A stretch of DNA of 18,737 bases, from the NCBI GenBank assembly GCA_016206685.1, contig JACQRB010000005.1, positions 1-18,737 on the forward strand, read 5' to 3'. The notes beneath the pieces are model-generated. The model searched no databases. It saw only the letters and a list, made by a program, of their open reading frames with translations, and was not told where the DNA came from. Positions within the stretch are counted from its first letter, which is position 1. Every line of letters begins with the position of its first letter. Positions 13,123-18,737 of this stretch are shown here, piece by piece. Source of the stretch: Candidatus Omnitrophota bacterium (GTDB lineage: Bacteria; Omnitrophota; Gorgyraeia; Aquiviventales; Aquiviventaceae). Position numbers and translations under genes: made by a program.

Positions 13123-13677
13123 TCAGCCGCCGAGCAAAGTCTTCTTTCCATAGAGCAATTTCGCTATATCCGAGGCTTTCTTGTGTTGCTGCAAACGTTC
13201 GCGATTCAGGTAGGCTTCGTTTATGAGTTCAGTGAAGGCCGTAGGCGCCCAACTTGAGAAGCGAACTAAACCGGCATCGTAGTACTTTTTGAACTCTGAC
13301 GGTAACACAGCTTGCTCAACGTCCTTGAGCGCAATGGCGAGCAGCCCGTTACCTTCCAAAATGCTGTCTTCCACTTCCCAATCGCTCCACTTGCTTAACC
13401 AGTAATTGACGCCGATCAAGACAATCGTCACGCTCGCTGGCCTGATGTGCTGTTCTCGGATGACGCGACGTTTGTACTCATCGCTCTGCCCCTGAATCTC
13501 TCGGTCGAGTTTATGGCTGATGAAATCTACACCGATGCTAAGCTGTCTGAGTCCCAGGAACCCATTGACTTGGTCGGTGTCATCGTGATCGTGACTAACA
13601 AAAACCTTTCGCTTAGGCACTTCGCTGCCAAGCAGACTATTCCGAAGAAGGAACGGAAATGGGGGCACACTGCTCAT
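13123..13677 (-). CDS. TIR-like domain protein (ThsB/MTH538-type)
   Basis: This 184-residue protein opens, after a short leader, with KVFVSHDHDD at 24-33, the first strand and BB-like loop of TIR-related domains. IREQHI at 73-78, TIVLIG at 84-89 and WSDWEVE at 97-103 follow; the last resembles the helix carrying the catalytic Glu in ThsB-like NAD+-consuming TIR proteins (W-x-DWEI/V). The domain ends near residue 140, with a basic helical tail after it. In Thoeris systems such proteins sense infection and make a cyclic ADP-ribose-type signal that triggers an effector. Here no ThsA is present; a protease lies two genes downstream. The ATG at 13677 has TAGGAGG five bases upstream. It is first in the operon, just after the terminator of the preceding unit. 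Confidence 0.85.
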   Translation of the reverse strand: MSSVPPFPFLLRNSLLGSEVPKRKVFVSHDHDDTDQVNGFLGLRQLSIGVDFISHKLDREIQGQSDEYKRRVIREQHIRPASVTIVLIGVNYWLSKWSDWEVEDSILEGNGLLAIALKDVEQAVLPSEFKKYYDAGLVRFSSWAPTAFTELINEAYLNRERLQQHKKASDIAKLLYGKKTLLGG

Positions 13678-13721
13678 ATCTCCCTCCTATACTACTGTCG
13701 TTACTCTGCGCCCGGACTAAC

Positions 13722-13746
13722 AAAAACCCTCGCCGCAAGGCGAAGG
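13722..13746 (-). terminator. Rho-independent terminator after the ornithine cyclodeaminase-family gene
   Basis: The minus strand reads CCTTCGCC, loop TTGC, GGCGAGGG, then TTTTTGTT: an 8-pair stem with one G-T wobble and a good T-tract. It closes the radC-to-cyclodeaminase unit and separates it from the TIR operon, which begins about 45 bases later. Confidence 0.8.
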
Positions 13747-13752
13747 TTTAAT

Positions 13753-13815
13753 TATTTTAACGTGCCAGATACCCCTTCTGCGTAGCACGACTTCTGAATT
13801 GTGGAAGTTAAAATA
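13753..13815. repeat. AT-rich 9-bp inverted repeat in the intergenic gap
   Basis: TATTTTAAC (13753-13761) is the reverse complement of GTTAAAATA (13807-13815), enclosing 45 bases between the cyclodeaminase-family stop codon and its terminator. The arms are short and AT-rich. It may be a protein-binding site or a boundary mark of the accessory insert; I see nothing else in the gap. Confidence 0.3.
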
Positions 13816-13824
13816 CGCTTTTTT

Positions 13825-14871
13825 TTAATGGATGTCAAGCGGGGGTCGGAAGAGATGAACTGGCTTGCCGAGGTGAGATTTGAGGGCGAGGCGGTAGGCG
13901 GCGTGGGCGAGGGAGATGTCGTGGGTGGCGAGGCCGGTGGAGTCGAAGACCGTGATTTGCTTGGCTGACGTTCGGCCGGATTTGCGGCCAATGAGGATAT
14001 CCCCGACGGTGGCGTGGATTTGCTTGGGAGAAAACTGCTTCTTGGTGACGGGCACGTTGATTTCGCCGCCATGGATGGCCTGCCGGCGGTCATCCACGAC
14101 GACGAGGGCTTCGCGAAGGATCGCCGCATCTAGTTCTTGCTTACCCGGCGCATCAGCGCCGATGGCGTTGATGTGGGCGCCTGGCTTGACCCACTGGCGC
14201 ATGACGAGCGGACGCCGGGAGGGCGTGATCGTGACGATGAGGTCCGCCTCGGCGACGCAGGCCTTGATACCGGCCACCGGCGACCACCGAACCCGCAGTT
14301 GGCGCCTGAGCCGAACGCAGAACCGCGCGGCTTCTCCCGGGATGCGCCCCCAGACCCGGACTTCGTCCAGATGGAACAGCTCGGCCAGCGCCAAGACTTG
14401 CGCATCGGCTTGGCCTCCGCAGCCAACCAGCCCCACGACGCGGCTGTTGGGCCGGGCCAAGGCTCTGGCAGCGACCGCCGCTGCCGCGGCCGTGCGCAGC
14501 TTGGTGATCAACAGCCCGTCCATGACCGCCAGCGGCACGCCGGTGGCCGGATCGTTGAGCACGATGATGGCCATGATGGTGGGCAGTCCCCTGGCCGGAT
14601 TGGCCGGATGGACGTTGACCCATTTCATGCCGCAGCAGGCAGGCTGAGCCAGATACGCCGGCATCGCGCGGAAATCACCTCGCGGCAGCGGCAGGTAGAG
14701 CTTCGGCGGCATGGTCGCCTGCCCCAGCGCCTGTGTCTTGAACGCCTGCCGGACGAGGCGGATGGCCGTCGGGATGCCGATGAGACGTGCGATGTCCGCT
14801 TGGGTCAGGATGAGCGTGGTGCGCCGGTGGGTGCGCGACTTAGTCTGGGCGGAGAGGGTGGCCGCCGTCAT
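13825..14871 (-). CDS. Ornithine cyclodeaminase / mu-crystallin family dehydrogenase
   Basis: This 348-residue NAD(P)-dependent enzyme belongs to a family that includes ornithine cyclodeaminase, alanine dehydrogenase and ketimine reductase. Visible features are the substrate Lys in GMKWVNVHP (K83), TKLRTAAAAA (Arg 126), the Rossmann loop GLVGCGGQA at 147-155, HINAIGAD at 233-240, and FDSTGLATHDIS with D310, the Asp that acts in ornithine cyclodeaminase. The ATG at 14871 is one base after the transporter stop codon; an earlier codon at 14898 would overlap that gene. The first ~20 residues are Thr/Arg-rich and unlike the family, so a TTG near ILTQADIARL is an alternative start. The exact reaction is not fixed by sequence. 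It is last in the radC unit, before the terminator. Confidence 0.87.
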   Translation of the reverse strand: MTAATLSAQTKSRTHRRTTLILTQADIARLIGIPTAIRLVRQAFKTQALGQATMPPKLYLPLPRGDFRAMPAYLAQPACCGMKWVNVHPANPARGLPTIMAIIVLNDPATGVPLAVMDGLLITKLRTAAAAAVAARALARPNSRVVGLVGCGGQADAQVLALAELFHLDEVRVWGRIPGEAARFCVRLRRQLRVRWSPVAGIKACVAEADLIVTITPSRRPLVMRQWVKPGAHINAIGADAPGKQELDAAILREALVVVDDRRQAIHGGEINVPVTKKQFSPKQIHATVGDILIGRKSGRTSAKQITVFDSTGLATHDISLAHAAYRLALKSHLGKPVHLFRPPLDIH

Positions 14872-14872
14872 G

Positions 14873-15292
14873 TCAGCGGCGCAGGAGCAAGACGCCAATG
14901 ACGATGAAGAGGACTCCTACGAGACGTCCCGCAGTGATGGGCTCACGGAAGAACACCCACGCCAGGATCGCGGCCACCAAGGGATAGGCGCCGGAGACCG
15001 GCGTGACTTGGGAGACGTGCCCGACCTTCAAGGCGTGGTAGAACATCATCTGGCCCACCACGCTCGCCAGGAATCCCCCCAGCGCGAGCAAGGCGAACGA
15101 CCCCGCGTTCAAATTCGCCAGCGCCTTCCAGGGCGACCACCACAGCCCAAGGATCAGCACGCCGACGATGACACCGGCGCTGCGGGCGAACACCCCGATC
15201 GTGGGATCGGAGCGGGCCAACCCTTGTTTCTCGATGAGGGGAACGATCCCCCAAATCAGGGCGGTCAGGAGCGCGAACCAGAACGCGCTCAT
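14873..15292 (-). CDS. Single-domain EamA family transporter
   Basis: This 139-residue inner-membrane protein consists of one EamA domain, half the length of the usual ten-span drug/metabolite transporters. The N-terminus FALLTALIWGIVPLIEKQGL is typical, and further hydrophobic segments lie at about residues 33-48, 67-82, 95-112 and 120-137, giving about five spans. Single EamA proteins are thought to work as dimers, like small multidrug resistance proteins. The ATG at 15292 follows the TIGR04073 gene by four bases; a longer frame to 15406 would overlap that gene. It lies one base before the cyclodeaminase-family gene, so it may move an amino acid or imine related to that enzyme. That link is inference from position. 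Confidence 0.85.
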   Translation of the reverse strand: MSAFWFALLTALIWGIVPLIEKQGLARSDPTIGVFARSAGVIVGVLILGLWWSPWKALANLNAGSFALLALGGFLASVVGQMMFYHALKVGHVSQVTPVSGAYPLVAAILAWVFFREPITAGRLVGVLFIVIGVLLLRR

Positions 15293-15296
15293 CGTG

Positions 15297-15713
15297 TTAT
15301 TCCAACAACAGTTCTTTTCGCGGTTCCGAGCGTTTGAAATACTCCAAGGTCGGCAGGATGGGCGCGTACTCCTCCGGATACGGGATGACAAACGTGACGG
15401 TTTCATACACCCCTACGCCGGTCCGGATCACGCCTTTGACGAGCCCCACGGCGGCCCCGGTGAACAGGCTCGCGGCGGTATCCGCCTGGGTGTAGTGCTT
15501 TTGGATGTTCAACGGGAATTCCAGCCACCCGCCCAGCGTATTCCCCACTCCCCGCCCAAGTTTCCCGAGCGCGGGATAGAGGTTGTAGCGCAGCAGCAGC
15601 TTATCGGTTTTGTCGGTCGCCGCGGGCGCGGGCGGCCGCGCCGCATCCAGGCGCGAGGCGAGCAGGCCGCTGATGACGATGGCCCCGAGCACGACGCCTG
15701 GCAGGTGCTTCAT
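15297..15713 (-). CDS. Exosortase-system-associated protein, TIGR04073 type
   Basis: This 138-residue secreted protein starts MKHLPGVVLGAIVISGLLAS with a signal peptide probably cut near LDA-ARPP. The mature part has the family blocks KLGRGVGNTLGGWLEFP, then GLVKGVIRTGVGVYETVTF and PYPEEYAPILPTLEYF. TIGR04073 proteins occur mainly in Gram-negative genomes with exosortase systems; their role is unknown. No PEP-CTERM sorting tail is seen in this protein, and no exosortase is in the window. The ATG at 15713 has GGAGG four to five bases upstream and lies 20 bases after the radC stop codon. The assignment rests on recalled sequence pattern. Confidence 0.78.
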   Translation of the reverse strand: MKHLPGVVLGAIVISGLLASRLDAARPPAPAATDKTDKLLLRYNLYPALGKLGRGVGNTLGGWLEFPLNIQKHYTQADTAASLFTGAAVGLVKGVIRTGVGVYETVTFVIPYPEEYAPILPTLEYFKRSEPRKELLLE

Positions 15714-15733
15714 GGTTCCTCCGCTGTGCAGGA

Positions 15734-16459
15734 TCAAGTGATGAGTCCGAGCGCCTTCAAGCTGGTACATTCCCTCGAACCGATCACGAGGTGGTCCAGC
15801 ACTTCGATTCCCAGCAATTTTCCGGCTTGAACCAGCCGTTTGGTGAGCGTCACGTCGTGCTCAGAAGGCGCCGGGTCGCCGGAGGGATGGTTATGCGCGA
15901 TAATGACGCACGCGGCGGAGGCGGCGATGGCTTCCTTGAACAGCTCGCGGGGATGGACCAAGCTGGCGGACAGGCTGCCGACGGCGATGGGGCTGATGCG
16001 GATGAGATGATGCCGGGCGTCCAACAGCAGCGCGAGGAAATGCTCTTTCTTTTTCTCCGCCAGCCGCGGCTGCAACAAGGCGGCGGCAGCCTCCGCGGTG
16101 TCGATCGGATGCGGGCCCGATGAGCGCGGCTTGGCCACGCGTCGCGCCAGCTCAGCCGAGGCTTTCAGCTGCACCGCTTTGGCCGGGCCCACCCCCCGGA
16201 CCTCGGCCAGCTGCTCCACGGAAGCCTCGGCGATCCCCCGCACGTCCCCGAATGCCTTGAGGAGACGCTGGGCGGTGACCAGGACCGATTCGCCGGCAAT
16301 GCCCCTGCCGAGGATGCAACACAGCAGCTCCTGCTCCGAAAGAGCTTCGGCACCCAGCGCCACCAACCGTTCTCTCGGACGTTCGGACGCCGGCAAGTCG
16401 CGCACAGTCAGCCCAGCATGACTCGCGCGGCCTACGCGCGAGGCTGGAACAAGTGGCAT
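15734..16459 (-). CDS. radC: RadC family JAMM-domain protein
   Basis: This 241-residue protein has an N-terminal helix-hairpin-helix (EVRGVGPAKAVQLKAS, about 86-101) and a C-terminal JAB1/MPN metalloprotease-like domain with the zinc motif H189-x-H191-PSG and D202 (HNHPSGDPAPSEHD). Despite the name, a repair role is not established; the family is also linked to natural transformation and to mobile elements. The ATG at 16459 was chosen since AAAGGAG lies four to five bases upstream; an in-frame codon at 16579 would overlap nth. A good promoter at 16478-16506 drives it, so it begins a new unit with the TIGR04073 gene, the EamA transporter and the cyclodeaminase-family gene. Confidence 0.95.
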   Translation of the reverse strand: MPLVPASRVGRASHAGLTVRDLPASERPRERLVALGAEALSEQELLCCILGRGIAGESVLVTAQRLLKAFGDVRGIAEASVEQLAEVRGVGPAKAVQLKASAELARRVAKPRSSGPHPIDTAEAAAALLQPRLAEKKKEHFLALLLDARHHLIRISPIAVGSLSASLVHPRELFKEAIAASAACVIIAHNHPSGDPAPSEHDVTLTKRLVQAGKLLGIEVLDHLVIGSRECTSLKALGLIT

Positions 16460-16477
16460 CTGACTCCTTTCCGCATG

Positions 16478-16506
16478 AGTATAGCGGCCTGGCTTGGTTC
16501 TGTAAA
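16478..16506 (-). promoter_or_regulatory. Sigma70-like promoter of the radC unit
   Basis: The minus strand shows TTTACA (16501-16506), exactly 17 bases, then TATACT (16478-16483). The expected start is near 16471, followed by the ribosome site and the radC ATG at 16459. The -35 box begins nine bases after the nth stop codon. The spacer ends in CCGC, as in the trpB and zinc-ribbon promoters. Confidence 0.7.
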
Positions 16507-16515
16507 TGCCACGGC

Positions 16516-17166
16516 TCATCGGGAATGGCTGACGCCGACCTTGGCGCACACGCGGGTGAGCGGGCAGCGGCTGCACCACGGCGAGGTGGGGTGACAGAGG
16601 TTCTGTCCGAATGTGACCAGCAGGTCGTTATAGATCTGCCAATACCGTCGAGGCAGCCGCCGCCGCAGCGCCATCTCCGTGCGCTCAGGGGTCCTCGTCG
16701 TGACGTAGCCCCACCGATTGCTGATCCGGTGGACGTGCGTATCCACGCAGATCCCGTCCTGATGAAAGGCGAGGGTCACCACGAGGTTCGCGGTCTTGCG
16801 CCCGACCCCCTTGATGGTGAGGAGCTCCTCCAAGCTCTCCGGTACCCTGCCCTGATAGCGCTCCAGCAAGGTGCGGCAGACGGCTTTGAGGCAGCGGGCT
16901 TTCGTCCGGTAGAACCCCACCGGATAGATGGCTCGTTCGATGGTCCTCGTCGGCAATCGGCTCATCGCCTGGGGCGTGCGGGCCAGGCGAAACAGGCGCC
17001 GGGAGGCTTCGCGCGTGGTCGCGTCTTTCGTGCGCAGGCTCAAGAGACAACTGATGAGCGTGGTGAACGGGTCGTCCCGATAGCGCCCGACCACCGGCTC
17101 CTGCCACTGCGCGACGAGGCGCGTGAGCGTGCGGATGACCCGGGCGATATTCCGGTTCGTCACCAT
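16516..17166 (-). CDS. nth: Endonuclease III (DNA glycosylase/AP lyase)
   Basis: This 216-residue base-excision repair enzyme removes oxidised pyrimidines and nicks the abasic site. The helix-hairpin-helix LLTIKGVGRKTANLVV carries the catalytic Lys (K124), and the catalytic Asp is D142 in VDTHVHRI. The 4Fe-4S loop is complete: C191-x6-C198-x2-C201-x5-C207. The segment LLSLRTKDATT replaces the LLSAQATD of the E. coli protein, a variant I recall from other Nth subgroups. The ATG at 17166 lies nine bases after the trpC stop codon; a GTG at 17163 is also possible and no strong ribosome site decides. It probably ends the trpDC transcript. Confidence 0.95.
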   Translation of the reverse strand: MVTNRNIARVIRTLTRLVAQWQEPVVGRYRDDPFTTLISCLLSLRTKDATTREASRRLFRLARTPQAMSRLPTRTIERAIYPVGFYRTKARCLKAVCRTLLERYQGRVPESLEELLTIKGVGRKTANLVVTLAFHQDGICVDTHVHRISNRWGYVTTRTPERTEMALRRRLPRRYWQIYNDLLVTFGQNLCHPTSPWCSRCPLTRVCAKVGVSHSR

Positions 17167-17175
17167 CGAGCCGAA

Positions 17176-17964
17176 TCACCACACGCCCGCAAACAGCTCA
17201 CGGACCTTGGCGGCCGGGTCGGGCGCCCTCATCAGCGACTCGCCGATCAGCACCGCGTGGACTCCGAGCGTCTTGAGGCGTTGGACTTCCTCCGGACGCT
17301 GGATGCCGCTTTCTGCGACGATGACGATGCCTGCCGGGATCTTGGGGATGAGCCGCGCGGTCGTCTCCGGATGCATGGTGAAGGTATGCAGGTTGCGATG
17401 GTTGATGCCGATCAGCCGCGCATCGGCGGCGAGCGCTTTCGTCAACTCTTCTTCCGAGTGGACTTCCACCAGCGCATCGAGCCCAAGTTGCGTGGCCAGT
17501 TGTAAGGAATCGCGTAGCTGGGCATCGCTGAGCACTTGCACGATCAAGAGCACGGCATCCGCCTGGTAGTAGGCGGCTTCATAGAGCTGGTAGGCGTCCA
17601 GGATGAAGTCTTTGCGCAGGATGGGAATCTCCGTGAACTGCTGGACATCCCGCAGGAAGTCGAGGGTCCCTCCGAAGAAGCGCTCGTCGGTCAGCACGGA
17701 CAGCGCGGCCGCGCCGGCGTCCTGCAATTGCTGCGCGAGGCTGACCGGGTCGAACCGTTCGCGCAGCATCCCCTTGGAAGGGGATTTGCGTTTCAGCTCC
17801 GCGATCAGCGCCGGCTTGGCCGAGGCGTCCTCCAAGGCGCGTCGAAACCCCCGGGAGCTGCGCGGGACGGGCACCCGTTTCTCAAGCTCCTTCAGCGGGA
17901 GCCGGATTTTCGCCGCCTCGACCTCCCGGCGTTTGGCCGCGAGGATGTCGTCGAGGATCGTCAT
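17176..17964 (-). CDS. trpC: Indole-3-glycerol phosphate synthase
   Basis: This 262-residue TIM-barrel enzyme closes the indole ring, turning carboxyphenylamino-deoxyribulose phosphate into indole-3-glycerol phosphate. Motifs in order are ELKRKSPSKG at 56-65 (catalytic K58), ILRKDFI with the second catalytic Lys, DALVEVH with the catalytic Glu, GINHRNL, VAESGI and IGESLM. Length is standard, with no fused TrpF domain. Its ATG overlaps the trpD stop codon (ATGA), so the two are coupled. Its product feeds trpA, which in this genome lies about 8 kb away across unrelated genes. Confidence 0.97.
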   Translation of the reverse strand: MTILDDILAAKRREVEAAKIRLPLKELEKRVPVPRSSRGFRRALEDASAKPALIAELKRKSPSKGMLRERFDPVSLAQQLQDAGAAALSVLTDERFFGGTLDFLRDVQQFTEIPILRKDFILDAYQLYEAAYYQADAVLLIVQVLSDAQLRDSLQLATQLGLDALVEVHSEEELTKALAADARLIGINHRNLHTFTMHPETTARLIPKIPAGIVIVAESGIQRPEEVQRLKTLGVHAVLIGESLMRAPDPAAKVRELFAGVW

Positions 17965-18737
17965 CGGTTGGAGAGTTCCACCACGCGTTCGAGCAGCGTC
18001 AGAGCTCTTCCGGAGGCCAAGGCCGTTTCAGCTTTGGCGACGCCCTCTTGGAGGCTATAGGCCCGGTCCGCCACGTAGACGGCGCACCCGGCGTTGAGGG
18101 CGACGATGTCGCGCTTCCGGGAGGGCGCGCCACTCAACACGTCTCGCGCGAGGCGCGCGTTTTCCTCAGCCTCGCCGCCGCGCAAGTCCTCCAGCGTGGC
18201 GCGAGGGAGGCCGAAATCCTCCGGTCTCAGACGCAGGGGTTCGACCACGCCGCCGCGCACTTCGAGCGCCTGCGTCTCCTGCGTGGTGGTGACTTCGTCC
18301 AGCCCGTCCACGCCGTGGACCACCATGCCGTGGCGGATCCCCAGCCGCAGGAGCGCCTGCGCCACCGGCATGAGCAGCGCGGCCTCCGCGACGCCGACGA
18401 GCTGAAAGGTCAGCGGGGCGGGGTTGGCCAACGGCCCGATCAGGTTGAAGATGGTGCGCCGCCCAAGCTCCTTGCGGATGGGGGCCACGATTTGCATGGC
18501 CGGATGGAAGCGCGGGGCAAAACAGAATCCGAATCCCAACTCCTCAATGCTCTGGGCGACGCGCTCAGGGCTGGCTTCGACGTTCACCCCCAGCGCCTGC
18601 AGCACGTCCGCGCTGCCGCAGCGGCTGGAGGCGGCCCGGTTGCCGTGCTTGGCGATGCGCACTCCGCAGGCGGCCGCCGCCAGCGCCGCCAGCGTCGAGA
18701 CGTTGAAGGTCCCCTGCCGGTCGCCGCCGGTGCCGCA
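17961..18737 (-). CDS. trpD: Anthranilate phosphoribosyltransferase (5' end cut by window)
   Basis: The coding frame runs to the window edge, so 258 residues are visible and roughly the first 75-85 are missing. This enzyme adds the phosphoribosyl group to anthranilate, the second step of the branch. The visible part opens CGTGGDRQGTFNVST, containing the PRPP-binding GTGGD loop and the NVST motif, followed by RIAKHGNRAASSRCGSAD (KHGNR motif) and later GPLANPA and HGVDGLDE. The GTG at 18662 sometimes taken as a start is the internal Val of CGVRIAKHGNR and is not a start. It overlaps trpC by four bases. Confidence 0.96.
   Translation of the reverse strand, partial: CGTGGDRQGTFNVSTLAALAAAACGVRIAKHGNRAASSRCGSADVLQALGVNVEASPERVAQSIEELGFGFCFAPRFHPAMQIVAPIRKELGRRTIFNLIGPLANPAPLTFQLVGVAEAALLMPVAQALLRLGIRHGMVVHGVDGLDEVTTTQETQALEVRGGVVEPLRLRPEDFGLPRATLEDLRGGEAEENARLARDVLSGAPSRKRDIVALNAGCAVYVADRAYSLQEGVAKAETALASGRALTLLERVVELSNR

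Noticed and set aside
13123..13677. Standard Thoeris system
   Set aside because: No SIR2/SLOG ThsA, macro-domain or transmembrane partner lies beside the TIR gene within the window.
13447..13785. 112-codon plus-strand frame opposite the TIR gene and its upstream gap
   Set aside because: It crosses the terminator and mirrors a gene with recognisable TIR motifs; no independent support.
18660..18662. GTG as the start of trpD
   Set aside because: The frame continues upstream with CGTGGDRQGTFNVST, which is core trpD sequence, so the gene is cut by the window edge.

Overview
The window is a GC-rich bacterial chromosome segment in which every gene I can support lies on the minus strand, so transcription runs from high to low coordinates. 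It looks Gram-negative: there is a lipoprotein with a lipobox, signal peptidase I, and a secreted protein of the TIGR04073 type, a family tied to exosortase-encoding lineages. That last protein, together with the gene order, suggests an uncultivated Gram-negative phylum such as Omnitrophota, or alternatively Nitrospirota or Methylomirabilota. This placement is inference with low confidence.

From high to low coordinates, the first block (18737-13825) holds a 5'-truncated trpD overlapping trpC (ATGA), then nth. A promoter follows that reads radC, the TIGR04073 protein, a single-domain EamA transporter and an ornithine cyclodeaminase/mu-crystallin family gene. The block ends at a hairpin-plus-T terminator at about 13722-13746.

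The second block (about 13680-10386) is accessory DNA lying between trpDC and trpBA. Its upstream part is clearly more AT-rich than the neighbours. It holds a tight three-gene set: a TIR-like (ThsB/MTH538-type) protein, a 186-residue protein I cannot assign, and a trypsin-like serine protease with an intact His/Asp/Ser triad. This is the best candidate for an undescribed immune system. Next come a short ORF framed by an inverted repeat, a 112-bp palindromic element, and a small zinc-ribbon gene. A MntA-HepT type VII toxin-antitoxin operon follows. Its third gene joins the N-terminal signature of a BrnA/DUF4415-type antitoxin to a Cys-rich tail. The toxin-antitoxin module sits between two exact 22-bp direct repeats.

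The third block (10386-1) is a long, tightly packed run of housekeeping genes: trpB, trpA, a mannose-1-phosphate guanylyltransferase-like gene, ruvX, an M16 zinc peptidase, rpe, a phosphohexomutase, lepA and lepB. Start and stop codons overlap or nearly touch at most junctions. A separate promoter then reads a glycine-zipper lipoprotein and pgsA, and a palindromic element occupies the last 89 bases.

Together the genes cover tryptophan synthesis from anthranilate onward without trpF in view, hexose-phosphate and GDP-mannose supply, protein export and translation support, DNA repair, and one defence/toxin-antitoxin insert. Three well-formed sigma70-like promoters share a CCGC-TAT junction between spacer and -10 box, which may be a lineage habit.
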